Positions 30,201 to 45,200 of a stretch of 64,000 nucleotides of DNA are shown piece after piece. Both the position numbers and the translations under genes were made by a program. Source of the DNA: Atrichornis clamosus (lineage: Eukaryota > Chordata > Aves > Passeriformes > Menuridae); the NCBI GenBank assembly GCA_013400975.1, contig WBMZ01003461.1:1-64000 (forward strand). The letters run 5' to 3'. A model generated the notes under the pieces. It saw only the letters and a program-made list of their open reading frames with translations, ran no database searches and was not told the origin of the DNA. Each line of letters starts with the position of its first letter. The stretch's first letter is position 1.

Positions 30201-33200
30201 CGTTGTGTTGTAGTCTTTACAGTAGTAGGAGAGAACAGTGCATGGTCATCTTTTTTTGTTGTTTTTAGTTTTTTGTTTGTTTATTTTTGGGGTTTTTGGG
30301 TTTTTTGTCTCTACAGTGTAGAATATGCTCATGTAGAACTAACTGTAAATATTCATTGAGATAATATTTTAAAATTCTGCAAATCCGAAGGCTGATTAGT
30401 AGATTAGCATTTACCATAGATGTAAGTTGCTTCTAAAGACTTGGTTTTTTCCTAATGAATGAAAGATGGTATTTTCAGTTGGACCAAACTATCATCTCTA
30501 TAACTAGTTAGGGATTCATAATTGAAGTAGTTTCTCCTTCTTCTTATTGGTTTCTCCATAGCAGACTATGAAAGCAAAAATCTGTTCTTACTATTTATTC
30601 TCTATGTACATAGAAAACATCTGTTTGAATGAAGGAAAGCTGGGTGGATTTTAAAATAATTGCTTATTTGTAAGATCCAAAACTAATGGACCTGTACTTG
30701 TCTCTCTGTTCTTAATCTGTGTTTCTTTTATAAAGCAATTGCTGTGTATAAACCACGTTTGAAGTCTGAAAGTGTTTGTTTTACTAAGGGTTCAGTTTTT
30801 TCCTTTTACCAGTGATCTTCGTAAAATGAAAAAAGTAAAAAATCTGCACTACATGGGTTGGGTGGAGTGTGTGTAGTATTGAAATTGAGTTACCGTAACG
30901 TGTGAACATCTGTGCCTTAAGGTGGCTGGCAAACTTTCAGTTCTCGTTATGAGGGCTTTTACTGATGAAACAAATACATTCCTGTGTAGAATCTGGTTAG
31001 GCAGTCTGCATGGATCATGGTTGGGGTGCTGAGTTTGTTTCCTAAGGGAGCAGCTTAAGCTTTTTTAGAACATTAGGTAGCAGTTATGGTAAAAAAAAAA
31101 ATCTGTTACAATTCATAGAACTGCTGCTAATGAGCAGCAATGGGAAATAGGCTATTTCTGGAATCATCTGGGGCATCTGGTGCTAAATAGCACTTGCCAG
31201 GTACAGGACTGCAACAAGGTTTTTGGCCTCTGTGGCATAAATGACTAGTGTCAGAAGGTATCCCAGCTGTTTACTGACATGCTTCCGAGTACTTGAACAA
31301 CCACATAGTAATTCTTTTTTTTTCTAATTTGTGGAAGATATACTGGGACTACTTCATACAGTCACTACTTTCAGTTGGTGTTGTGTGGTAAATTTCTGTA
31401 TTACCTGCACCCATAAACTCTTGTCTATGCAGAGAAGGGTCAGATTTGGAATCTAAATGCTTAGTAGGTTACTTGATGTGGAATGTGTTTAAAGCAATGA
31501 TTAACAAGAATCTTTTAAATTTTCTTTCTTCAATGAGATTTATAATTGTGCAACACTGCCAAACAGTAATTAGTGGTGTACTAAGAACTACATCAGCTTA
31601 ATGATGCTTAGTTTCTGACAGTAGTGTAGACTTCCAGAACTTGCTGTTAAGAGCAGAACAAGGAATTCCTGATGCTTAATTGTCTTAAAACAGGCAGCTC
31701 CACAGCCAAGACTTGTATAGATGGGTAAGTGATCTTGGGAACAGAAGCCGGAAGCAAGATTGTCGAGATTGTTGTTGTCCTAGGTGAATTCTCTAGTAAC
31801 AGCACCTGGTGTTCATTTCCCTCCTCCTTTTCTGTCAGCTTTTTGCCGGCCCTCTGTTTCACTGGGACATTTTTGCAAATGGTTTGAATCTGTGTGATGT
31901 AACCTCGCATGGCTTTGTTCGGCCAAAATGGTGGCAATTCTGGGGATACACACTAAGCGAGATTTTAAGCATGTGTGGCTTTTCCTGGTGAAAATCCTTT
32001 GAACAATGAAGTCCTGCATGTCAAGGATTGCCAGATTGGTCATGCCCCTCTCAACTCTCCTGCATTAGTTCACTTCCAGGAGGTGAGAGAGTAATTTCAA
32101 ATAACCCTTCCTTCTTATTTTGCATATTCTTTTAATAAAGAACTGAGGAAAAGCAGGAACAAATTACAAATCCTTCATAATGGACACTAGGGAGAAAGGA
32201 GAAGTTGTTGACTTGCAGATGATGTCACCTGAACTGAAATACTTCATTCCGTTATTTTTGGACATTTAAGAGTGACCTTTAAAAAACAAAGTACACTTTT
32301 AGATCTGTACTGGACAAAAAGGGAAAAAAAGGAAAATATTTTCTCCTTGGACTGTATCTAGTGGTTGTGCAGTAATGTTTTTAACTATGTTCTGCTTTCG
32401 CCTCAATAGCGTTTTGGTGTTTGTTACTCTAAGTGATGTGTGGGCAGTTGTACAGATAGTAATTGTCATATGTAGCACCTTTAATCCAAGAACCTTTAGC
32501 AAGCTGTGTAAAGACTATCAGCTGAGCTTTCTAACATCTAGTAACATTGAAAAGTATTCTGTCTGCTTTACAGATGGTTTCCCAAGATAGTGGAAGAAAG
32601 CATAACCACAAAAGAATGTGAATCAGAGTCCTTGGTTCTACTTTCCCTGTAAAAAATGGTGAAGAGCAATTCCACCAATATTTAAGGGGACCAAGCTGGC
32701 TAAAACTTAGGAGTGGGTAGTAGAGGAGAAGATAAATTGAGAAAGGAGATTTGGTGGTTCAGAATAAGGGTCACAAGAGCTCCTGCTGCATCTTTCGTAA
32801 TGAAATCCAGGAACACTGTCACTCCTGGTGTTTCAACTAGTGGTTTTAGCCTGCTAGTCACTACTTGTGGAGCCCTGAGCTGGAGTTGGTAGGTAATTTT
32901 ATTTTGGCAATACCATAATATGAAAATTATAAATTGTAGGTAAAATAGGTATTAATTTCTTTAATAATCAGTACTAGAAGCCTAGTTTTGGTGTTTTTCA
33001 CTTAGGCTAAATTTAAATCACTTGAGTAAAAATTTTTTACTTATTTACCTGATAAACTTCTTGAGGCGGTTTTCAGTTGCAGTTTTTCAGACTTCTCAGG
33101 GATCAACGGTAAGACGAAAATAAGTTCCTTTTCCTACTGTAATTAAAAAGCACATCACAATTTTGTTGAGGAGTGATCTTCATAATTCTTCACTTCAGAG

Positions 33201-36200
33201 AGTTAAAACTTTGGATGTTAGGTTGTGAGTGTCAGAGATAAGCTTTTTAGTGAATGTAAAGTCTTAATGTCAGTATTTATTAGCTTCGGTCTTATTTTGC
33301 AGCATAAGATTTTTGGATAGGATACATTTTTTGTGCATTTGTATATGTCAAGGGTGATAAAACCTAAGTCTCATAAAAAGAGAGCATTGTATAGCCTCTG
33401 ATCAGTTTGAGAGTGCTGATTCCTCTGCCCTCCCCACCATGTATTATTTCTGATAATCAGTAGAAAGGCAACCATCTAAAGGCATTGTGCCGATCTGAAA
33501 TTCCCAATTTCTTATGAAATCTCATCCTCTGTGTAAAAAGAAGGAATGCTATCTATATGTTGGAATAGTCTGAAGCCTGTGTGTGTTCCTGCTCTGCAAC
33601 AGAGACAAGGAGTTAGACCTCTAAGAGAATTTTGAGAATGTTGCATCTTTTAAGAAGGTTCCATACTCGAGTGAACAACTGATATTTTCATAGTTACTCC
33701 CTAACATTTTTTTCTAATGCTTTTAAAATTTCTGTTGTTTTTGGTAAAGACCAGCAGGATACGAGTGTAGTTCCACAGAAACTGTTTTTAAGTATTATTA
33801 AAACTGCAGATGAGATTCTTAAGCCCAGAGAAGAATTTGAGGTTACTGTATATAGACATGCCATGCTAGAGAGTGATTTGTTGTTTATTTTCTGTTTGGA
33901 ATGGAAGACATTTACTGTAAACTTCTGTTGAGTATGGTATTTAGATCCACAAGTTCAAACACTTAACCAGTTTTCATTTGGATTATGCTGTTCTGATGAA
34001 CTTAAAGGGATAAAAACTGTTTTTAAAAAAAGGCCAAATGCACCTAATACTATCTTCTAATATTTTTTTACAATTAACAGCTGCGTTTAACCTTTTAATT
34101 GATAAAATTATTCTTTCTGTTTAGTCATCACTAGTCTGAAAGCTGGTAACAGCCATGATTTTTTTAACAGCAACTAGCAAGTTTTGTTTTTATGCATGTG
34201 TGGTCTCACTTCATAAAAGCTAGCAAATACACACCAGGTTTGTATTATTCAGAAAAAATGCCTTCATTAATTACAGTCCAGTCGGTCAAATGGTTAGAAC
34301 TTAAATGGTTTCTGTTGATTTAGTGTATTGTCTTCTTTAATTCAGGTATTTTATTCTGAATGAAATGTGGTGTTTAAGAGGCTCAAGAAGAGTCTTACTG
34401 TGGGAATCTGGCATGTACAGTTTAGCAGGGGTTCAGTAGCTAAGAAATGTTCTCCTAATAGCTGAAATCATGCTCTGACCCTTATTTCACATTAAAATGA
34501 CCGGAGTTTGACACTGAGATGACAGCTGGTTAATACAACTTGAGATTTTAAAGTGCTTGAGTATATGTAAATATTTTGACTGATCTCCTAAGTGTGTTGG
34601 AAGATACTTTTAGAAATGCCCTTGTTGTAGCAGTTTACTGCAGTTCCCATTTTTTGAGAATAATATCGCAGAAGATAAACTATCTGCTGTTTTCAGAGGA
34701 CATAGATAGAATAATTAAGAACATGCAATTGACCCCTGTAAAAAAAGATGGTATGCATTTTGTACTGGTGCTCAAGCATATTGTAAGAACTCTTGACTAT
34801 AAAACCTGAGACTTCAGATTTGTCTGGTTTGATCGCTTAAAATAATGCTAGTAGACTACTTTGGTTTTAATGTACATTAATAACATACAATTAATAAATA
34901 CATGTATCATTCCTTGGAATATGCAGTAAATACATTAATAACCTATTGTTGAGCTAATTCCATCCCTGGAAACATAAGGGACAAACTCTTTAGGGTCAAA
35001 AGATGAAAGCTGTTCAGCAAGAGATGCCAGTGTATCTTGGAATTTTCTGAATCTTCAAGAAAAGCTTAAGTTTCATTAAACTTAAAGTGTGTAAAGCTTC
35101 TTATATTTCAAATAATAGGAGCATTTTCATGCTTTTTCACTCCAAAAACATTTTACAAAAAGCTTTATGCAGTCTAACATCCTTCATATATCGCATAGTG
35201 GTTTATTCTGTTGAAAATTATACAGAATTGTACAGAAATGCTTGTTATGTTTGACAGAAGTAGATTAAAGAATTAAGAAGTAATAATACAAAGTTGGATG
35301 TGACCATTAGTGTAGGATATGAATAGGGTAGAGGGACTATTAAGGAGGCAAAACATCAGGCTTTTCCACCATCTGAAAATCCAGTGGGGAGTTATGAGAG
35401 CTGGAAAGAAGGAAACTTGTTTTGCTGGAAATTTGCATCTCATAGGCTGATTGCAGGTTCCAACCAGAGATTTTTCTGCTCTGGGGCATTTTATGCGGTG
35501 TAGTATCTATGGAATAGATTTTAATGTATTAGAGCATGGTGGTTCTACATAGAATATAGGTGCTTCTTTGGGCTAATTTTAAGCATCTTTTTGCCAGGGC
35601 TGATTTTCAGTGGATCCATTCCCTGAATTTCAAGTTTCTGGGAAAGGAGATCAAGAGCTTCAGTTTAGCTGAGAATCTTAGCAATTTGAGACTGCAGCCT
35701 GATTGATACTCTCTACAAGTATGACAAATTGTTTGTGTCATTTTAGATAAAGATAAGTCTTCCAGAAAGGAGGGAGGGAAAGCATCTGCACAGATATTTA
35801 AGCAAGCAATGCAAAGTAAGCATAAAGAACAGCACGAGGAGATATTTTTTAAGAAGTTTCTTGGGATAATGGTTGATCCAAGGAGATCACAATTTACTTA
35901 GCAGAAGGTAGGTCTGGCCGCAGTGACAAGCTCACTGTTACTTGGTTGTACTTCATTTTCCATTGCCTTCTTTTGGTTTACTGAAGAAAGGTGATTGGAA
36001 TCTCAGCCCTGGGTTTAGGTGAGGTGTAGTGCTCTGGTGCTGTTTACAGAAATAAGAACCTGATTGTGGCTTACAATCAGTGATTTAAGATTTGCTTCAT
36101 CTTCTCTGCCTGAAGCCTAACTAGAAATTTCATATAGGTAAAACTAAATTGGACTTAAAAATGCTCCCATCTTATTTGTGTTCACATATACGAAGCATTG

Positions 36201-39200
36201 GAGAATCATAACATGGAACTTAATAATGTTGCAACTGGGATATTGGTGTAGCTTTGCTCTACAGTTGCATTTATATGCAGGGACAGCTGTAGTACCTCCA
36301 AAGACACAGCTGCTGTTACAGTAGCTTGTGCTGGGGAGCTTTGACAGGCCAGCCATAGCAAGCAGCAGTAGAAGGTTATTGTAGCCTTGAGGTGGGAGCA
36401 GTGGTTGCTCTCACTTGGATTGTTTTCCTGTCAGTGTTGAGAACTACTTTGTTGTAGGAGCCAAGATCCATTGTGTGAAAGTAGACAAGTGAAGAGCTTT
36501 TTTTAAGAGCTTTCAGCAAGTTAAAATTGATGTTGGTGCAAAATCTGGTATCCTTAATGAGCAGTTCAGCTGCCTAGCAGGAAGTGACCCATATGACAAT
36601 ACACAGATATTTAGCTAGCTTTATGGACCTACATTTTCAACATGACCTTGCCATACCCATGCTACTTCCGCAGCAACCTAAATAAACAAACTAGGCACAT
36701 AATTCAATAAAATCACTGCAGCTGGTTTTGTTGCTGAGTGGCAGTTCTGCTTGAATGAGTGCACAGGTAAGATGTTAAGGGCTGAAACCTCACTGGGTCA
36801 TTTAAAATTGTGTAATACTCATGTAAGGGATTCTTTTGTATTTTATCCACTGTCACATTTTTTTTTAGCAGTTCTTAGTAGGGAGGTGGTTATTTGTGGT
36901 GCTGTTTCTTCTGAAGGCCTTTTTTTTCTCCTTGTACTATAAAACATCATATACTTTTTTGGGGAAGTTGCTTCCAGTAAGCATGAATATGGCACGACTG
37001 TGTAATGTCTGCTGCTGCTGGTATGTGTCCATGTTGGCAAGGCACTGAATCCAGGCTAGAACAGCCTGCTGAGGAGAGGCTATCGCTGTTAGCTTACTAT
37101 CTCCACAGCACAGTTATGTGGCTTTAGTCTGTTTGGAGCATGAACAGAGGGGAGAAAGCATGAAACCCATTTTAGCCAGAATTAATTTGGGAGAATATAC
37201 CATGTGGGCAGCTTTCCACAGTACTTGTTTTAAGAGATGGCTTGACACACTTGTTAATTAATCCTAGACTGATTTAATACCTGCACTTGACTGTTTCTTT
37301 CCCCTGCAATACTCTTTGGAGCTCTGATGCATCATGTGTGCCTGCTGTCCATGCCAGAAAGAAGGGGGAGAACCTATGCTCAGGATGAGGAGAGCAGAAC
37401 GGTTTCTTCCAGAAATACTCAGCTGGGCAGATGGGTTTAATGGTAGTAAAGCCTGGCAACCTGATACCACAGTGCTGACTTACCACAAATCTGGGCTCAT
37501 GCCAGTGCCTTAAACCCCTAAATTGCCTATGGCATCACAGAGGGAGAATGGGATCTGCAGTACTCAGCCCCTTCAAAAAGCAATGTTAGTGCAAATGCTA
37601 GAGAGAATGATGCAAGTTAATCTGAAACAGTTAATCTAAACAAGCAAAATCATATTAAACAAATACTGAAACAAACCATGGTCCAGATCAGAATTGTTTC
37701 TCTGTTTTCTTTGAAAGTAAATAAAACAAGAATGACAAAAAAATTAAAGCAGAGTTATTTTTCTGTCAAACATGTTGCCTCACTCGGATTGGTATACAAA
37801 ATATTTGGAAGAAGAATTTAAAGATTTAGTTTGTGCTTTGCACATTCAAATTTTTTTTTGTTAAAAGTCACAGTTATATGTTTTGTCTTTTTACTGCTGC
37901 ATAAAATGTTCAGTTTTATTAGTTTATGAGAGTGTGTGTAATTTTCTAGATAATTCCCTGCATTTATTAGAAATGTATTAAAGGAACAATTGAAGCTATG
38001 ATAAGCTGCGAGCTCTGATGTTTTGAAGATTGCTTTAACCATTCTTTCATCAATTTAATTTCCATTTCCAGCACCTGGCCTCACTGGAATTGTTGGAGGG
38101 CGCCCTAGAGTGTAAGTTTTACCTATTGTAATGTGTGATGATAATGTTTCTACCAGTCACCATCACAAGCTTCAACAGCTTGAGTCAGCAACCACAGAAG
38201 CAGCTAAATCTTTCTGTTGCACACTGTGCATAGTAACTGATAACAAGATAATAGTGAGTGCTGTAAGATATGTGTAATTTTGCATAGGAAAATTCTTTTT
38301 TGACTTCCTAAATGCGAGTTATGTAAGTCTCTGATCAGCTCATAACAGTGACTTTGCTTAATGAGCTGTAGGGAAAACTTCAGATGTGACTTCATGGCAA
38401 GGCAGTAGCTCAACCATGTGTTAATACATGCACATTTCTGGACCAGTTTTCACTTGTAGCTGTTAGTTTGGAATATGGGCACACCAAACTTACATATGTG
38501 TGAGCTCATTTCACCTAGAAATGTGAGGTCAGATGTCCCAGAACATCACACAAAATGTTAGCCTGAAACCATTTCATTTCTGACCTGAACATAATAATGG
38601 TGACCATATTAAAAAAAAAAAAAAAAAAAAAATCCTGGCTTGATTCAGTATTTTTCTAAATACGGCTAAAATCTGCTGGTGATTTGTATCCTTATCTTTT
38701 CAGGCTTATTTATGAGACCATCTAAAACTTTACTGTCATTAAGAAAATACATGAAGATGGGAGAAGAACCTGCGGCTATACTTCCAGTAGGCCAGTGTAA
38801 CTAGTCTAGGTATCAGTGTGGGGCTACTGACAGTGCAGTAGATTTCAATGTCATGAAGCACATCCTTTGTCATGAAAACACTTTTGCTATTTTGGCTACC
38901 TCCAATCAGTAAAATTTTCTTGGATTTTTTTAAACAAAATCTCACATTCTTAATAATGGAATTTGAGGAGTTTTACACTTTCCAGGCTTTCTAAAGTTGT
39001 TTGAAAACCCATTGCTAGTCATGGTTGAATGGCTTTAATTTCCCAAGTGTTCAGTGTATGAATAGTCCAAAGGTGTATGATCTAACAGTTTCATTAATTT
39101 CTAGTTAAATGCATTTATGCTTGTTGTTTTGTGTGTCTAGGTCTCCAGTTTTGAAGCCATTTTTCTTCTATTATCCCAAAAGCAATGTTCAGGTAAGACT

Positions 39201-42200
39201 TACCGCTTAAAGTCTGCGCTCTGTTTTCTTTGAAGTAATTTGAAAAATTGTGCTGATTCTGGCATTTTTCGGTGACTTTGAGTTGTAAAATGGCAATTTC
39301 TGGTGACTTCAATAAAAAACTATTTCCTCAGAGACTAATGTTATTCACACAGAATGTTTTGCAACAGTTGAACTTGCCAACCTTCCATTTTAATTGCTGC
39401 TAATTTTGAAATATCTTACATCAAAACAGAACTTCTCTTTTCAGGTTCCTGGAACTGTAGGTTTGAATTATTTTTACTGCATTTGCAAAGACTGCTTAAG
39501 AAAATGATAGGCTTTTTTGAAGGTTAATGGAGCCTCTTCAAAGAGTAGGCAGTTGGGTGTTCAGCGAGTGGAACATAAATCCTGTGAACTTGGACACATC
39601 TTCTGACCTTTTGGGGAGTCATATATTTTATGTATAATACTGGGAATAAATATTAAAATCAGTGCATTTCCTCTGATTCAACAAATTTTACCTTAATAGA
39701 GAGTTGGGACTTTTCCTCCCATATACCCTCTCTATAAAAATAGAAGTAGTAATTTCTGCTCTTGCCTATATTACAAAAACTGTAAAATTATGAAAGTCTG
39801 TGCAGCTATCGTGCTGAGTATCATGGAGGAGCCTGTGATTCTGTGGTCCTATTAAGTTAATAGCAATATTTTCTTTCAGTTCAAGAACTTACAGTTCAGA
39901 TGTCTAGGCAGCCCTAGGTGAGAAATTACAGTGTAAGATGATATGTTCATCTAGAGCCCTACTTCTTTCCTGTTACACATGTACCCCTATATAGATTGAA
40001 TTTTTCAAGATAAACTTGAAGAAACTGGTTTTGCTGAAGCCATAAAATGTTTGGATTTATAAACATTGATCTCTGCTCTTCTGAGTGCCATCAGATATTT
40101 AATTAATCCTTTGGAAACTGCAGACAAAAGTGCATATATGCCCTTCTTTTTCCAGGGTCTTTAAGTGACTTGTAACTATTGCATCCCTCTCATGCCAAGG
40201 CATCCTCATACTCAGGAAGAGTTTTCTCACCCGTCCACTGTCAAGTAAGTGGCCAAAGGCCACTGCGTTGGTCAGGGTCAGACCATTGGCATGGTGACAG
40301 GCTTCTGCATAGGTTGGCAAAGGGAAACTTTGGGAGCACAGGCAGAAAGTGAAAAGGTGGGCAAGAGAGAGCAAACACAACAATGGAAGTGTCTTAGTCA
40401 GAAAGGGACTGTTTTGATTTCATTTTTTAACACCCATACAGTGCTTAGCACAACCAAGCCCTATCCTTTCAGTATTCTTCATTAATGGAAAATATATTCT
40501 AATTTCACAACTTTACAGAGAAGATGCTATTTAGTTATTAAATCTAAGTTAATTATAAACTGTGCATAGTGGAAAAGCATTTTAAAAAGCCCTACATTTC
40601 TTGTTGTCTAAAGAAGTTAAAGTACTTATTTTTATCATCACTTACATTTTGCTTTATGCAAAAGGCTTGTCTTTGGCAAGTTTAGTATGGAATTTTTATC
40701 TTTATGGAATTTTAGCCTACCACTGTGTTGTTCATCAAATTCAGTATTAACTTATTAGCACTGTGTTCCAGACTTGGTAAAATGTTGTTGAGATTAAATA
40801 GTAACATAATTTATCAAGGAAAGAAGGCACTGTCTCATTTACTCTTCTCAATATAGAAAATCAAAGTCCGTGCTCTGTGTAACTAATCTGATGAATGCAC
40901 TGAGATTCCATTAGCAAAATGCAATGTGTCCTATCACTGTTGTCATGCAGTAATATTGAGGGTAAAAATGTGGTGTAAGTGATTCAAGCCCTTGATTCAA
41001 AATTTTAGCCATGTATTAGCAGCTGTGGTCCAGTGAGAGATTACAGAGTAAGGTATGAATTAACTGATTTTCTAAATTAGAAGTTCAGTTACAAAGAGTC
41101 TAGTTGCTTTAGTTCAGCATTTGACCTAAAACTTAAAAAACTCCGTAAGCAGATTTTCAGTTATGTTAACATTGCCACAGTGGGTTCTTTTGTTTTGTGT
41201 TTGATAACACCTTTCTGGGTGTCAGTTTGGATTCAATGTCTCGTTTGTTGTTTCTACAGCTTTTATGAAATTGTCCCGATTTTATCTTGGATCACCACTG
41301 GTTTTACAGTTCAAAGGGTAGTTAATTTCCATGTGTGCTTTAAAGGTAACCTAAACAGTTTTTGTAGGGAGAAAGATTGCAGCAAACCTGCTGAAGGCAA
41401 GTCACTATTAGTTACTCTCTGAGGGCAATCTTGAGTGCTGAGGGAGTTGTCTTGCATTTGCTGACAACTGAGCACTGATAACTGCTGCTAAGTTGGTTTA
41501 TATTGTTTTGTTGTGGAAGTGTAACCTGATGGTCAGAATCTTTTGTACTGGGAGTTCTCCAATACAGATGAAATGGATGCCACTCACTTCCACTTCCATC
41601 CCACTTCCTCATGTCCTGTCAGTGGTCCCACAGGTAAAACTGAAGGGTACCCTGCCATGTGTACTTTCTATATCTTTCGTCTTGAGCAAAAGAATGCTTA
41701 CTGCTCAAAGCTGAGGATACTGGTCCAATAGGTGGGGAGCACGGGCAGAGACACCTCCCACTAGACCAGGTTGATCAAGGCTTTATCCAACCTGGCTTTG
41801 AATGCCTCCAGGGATGGGACATCTGCGGCCTCGCTGGGAAACCTGATCCAGTGTCTCACCACCTTCACAGTGAAAAATTGCCTCCTAATATCTAACCTAA
41901 ATTCCCCCTCTTTCAATTTGTACCCATTATCCCTTGTCCTGTCACTACAATTCCTGATGAAGAATCCCTCTCCAGCTTTCCTGTAGCCCCTCTTCAGACA
42001 CTGGAAAGTTGCTGTGAGGTCTCCACACAAGCTTCTCCAGGCTGAATAGCGCCAACTCTCTCCACCTGTCTCCATAGGGAAGGTGCTCCAGTGCTCTTAT
42101 CAACCTCATATCCTTCCTCTGGACTTGTTCCAACAGTTCCATCTCCTTATTTTGTGGATACCAGAACTGTACACACTACTGTGGTTGGAGTCTCACAAGA

Positions 42201-45200
42201 GGAGAGCAGAGGGGGAAAATCACCTCCTTCCACCTGCTGGCCATGCTGCTTTTGATGCAGCCCAGTATTTGATTGATTTTCTGGGTTGTGAGTGCACATT
42301 AAGGGTCATGTTGAATTTTTCATCAACCATCACCCCCAACCCTTTCTCTGGAGGGCTGATCTCTGGGTAGTATTCTTATATAGTTGTTTAACCTTAAACA
42401 AGACCTGAAGCACATTCAGCAGACATGAGCCAGCAGTGTGCCTGGGTGGCCAAGAAGGCCGGTGGCATCCTGGCCTGTATCAGGAATAGTGTGGCCAGCA
42501 GGACCAGGGTAGTGGTCATTCCCCTGTACTTGGCATTGGTGAGGCCACATCTTGAGTGCTGTGTCCAGTTCTGGACCCCTCAGTTCAGTAGGGACATCAA
42601 GGTGCTGGAGTGCATCCTGAGAAGGTAAGGAAGCTGGTGAAGGATCTGGAGCAAAAGTCTTAAGAGGAGTGGCTGAGGGAGCTGGGATTGTTTAGCCTGG
42701 AGAAAAGGAGGCTCAGGCAAGATCTTACCACTCTCTATCACTACCTGAGGGAAGATGTAGTCACTGTTCCTGGAAGTGCTTAAGAAAAGTTTGGATGTGG
42801 CATGTAGTGCCATGGTCTAGTTGACGTGGTGTTGGGTCACAGGTCGGACTCAATGATCTCAGAGGACTTTCCCAACCTAATTGATTCTGTGAAGACATAA
42901 TGATAGGAACATGCTAGTTTGAACATCCCAAGGATATTAAAAATTCTCAAGGTATATTGTAATTAGCCTGGAGGAGAAGGGGAAGACAAAGGGAAGTGTG
43001 ATCCTCCATGGATTGAGTTTCCAAGGAGAAAAGGTAAAAGGAAGGATTATTAATAGTTTCTGATGCATGACTGCCAAGTACAGAGATGGCAGCAATGCTG
43101 AGTGCAAACACCAGATGGGTTTCACAACCAGCAATTACATGGTATCATTAGCCAGCGTTAAAAAGTACAACCTGATAACCTCAGCCCAGTTTCCATGGAT
43201 GATAAACATCCTAACAGGGAACACATACTGCAAGGAAGGTGTTACATAATGGAACTTGAGGAACAAACACATCAGCTTGGAGAGCAAATAAATCATTGTG
43301 ACCAGTGACTATTAAACTAATACAATGAAGCTTTAAAGAAATTTGTTCTAACATATGCTAGTCAGATCTGTTATCTCAACCCATTAAGCCCTACCGTGGT
43401 TGTGAAAAGGGGCTGTCATGGCTGGCAACTGTCACACAGCCATTCTTACCTCTCCCCTTCCCCAAGGTGGGAGAGAGAAGAATTGGAAAAAAAGGTAAAA
43501 AGTAAAACCAATGAGTTTACATGAGAGCAGTTTAATAATTGAAACAAAGTAGTATTTGTTATTATTTAAAGGGAGGCAAAAAAAGAGGGGAATAAAACCC
43601 AAGAAAGACAAGTGATGCACAATAGTGTCTCTCCACCGCTGACCCATACCCAGCCTGTCCCCCAGCAGTGATGAGCAGCTCCCAGCCGACTCCCCACCTC
43701 CCCATTTATGTATTGGGCATGACGCTCTGTGGTGTGGAATATCCCTGTGTCCAGTTCGGGTCAGCTGTCCCGGCCGTGCTCCCCCACAGCATCCTGTGCA
43801 CCTGCTCACTGGCAGAGCCTGGGAAACTGAAAAGTCCATGACTTGCAGCGAGCACTACTGAGCTACAACTAACCGCAAAATTCCAGTACTGATTTACTTT
43901 TTTAGCAGCTTCTACAAAATATATTTGAAGATGAATACAGGATCCAAAGAGAAGTTTGCCTTTAACACGGACAGCGACATTAGGAAGAAAAGGGAGTTAC
44001 ATCATGGAACAGCTGGAAGCGTTCAGGTTTTGGGATGCTGCTGTCATGAGTTGTGACACAGAATTCCATATATTCCATGTTGCAGTAGATAGAGGGAGAT
44101 GGAAAGAGATTTATCTTTTTTAAAATGCCAAACTAGATAGAGCATTTCTTTGGGTTTTTTTAATACCTTTTTTATCCTACACAAAGATTTCTTTTAGATT
44201 TGTAATGAATTATATTTAAAAGGGAGCAACAGAACCTTATCCATAAAGCTCTTACTGGAGGTATACCAGATCAATACTTAATTAGAAATATGTTTTATTT
44301 ATTCATATTGCAATGCATTTCTAATTTGACAGTTTGAAAATCTGTGTTCTTTGTACAGATTAATCTATTTTTAAATGGGCAGCATGTTGAGATGTTTGAG
44401 GAGGATCTCACGTTTACATCAGATGAGGTGGTTTCAGTTGATCTGCCTAAGATTAGCAGTGAATTGAAAGGTATGTTCATCTTTGTATTTGTGATTGTAT
44501 CATTTGCTATCTTCATCCTGGTAAATCGTGTTAGATTTTGTCTGTGAAATACGTTTTGCCTCTTTATATGATACATTTTTATGGGCTGCTGCAAAACACT
44601 TAAACTATTTTCTTGGGTCATAGGTGTCATGCAGTATAAAACTGAGACTATAACAACTATGTAAGTAAATTTGTATTACAAAAATCTAAGCCTTAGGCAC
44701 AACTGAAGCTACCATGTAAAGATAGCTTGAAATTGAAATGTGGTTTCAAAGTATACTGCAGTCTTACTTTTTGTGAATCCTGGAAATAGTTTATATTACA
44801 TCAAAATAGTGTTCAGAATAGAGCACAGACTTACAGAATGACTTCAACTTACAGCATTTAGATAATCAAAATTTGCTTCTGTTCCATATGGCAGCTTTCA
44901 CAGAATTAACAAGAACGGGATCGACCTGGAACTGGTGACTTTAAAAGAAACCATACTGGGTTAATAATCCAGTATGGTAATTCCTATGTTGTGGTTAGAC
45001 TTGTCTAAACCAAATTCTCTGAGAAAGAGGAGAAGAACCTTGAGAAAGGCAAACCAGTGAACGGAATGGAGCAGGTCAGGATGTCTGCAAGCAAAAGGAA
45101 GTGTTAAATCAGAGTTGCTCCTACAAGTGATTATTGAAAGTGCTAGACACTTGAAAAAATTTATGTCCTTTCTAGTGGCAGAACTATATACAGTATTTCT

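Larger units (their letters stand above)
39193..44358 (+). other. Intron after visible exon 14 (5.2 kb), repeat-rich
   Basis: This is the main transposon cluster of the window: an antisense CR1, a sense CR1 close behind it and a solo LTR, each annotated separately. About 39193-41740, 42900-43410 and 43950-44358 hold nothing I recognise. Confidence 0.75.

Noticed and set aside
38611..38632. Poly(A) run as the tail of a processed pseudogene
   Set aside because: The upstream sequence shows no coding remnant or CR1 end and no obvious target-site duplication was seen.
43432..43839. 135-codon minus-strand open frame
   Set aside because: It lies wholly in the LTR, which is noncoding; no viral protein motif is present.
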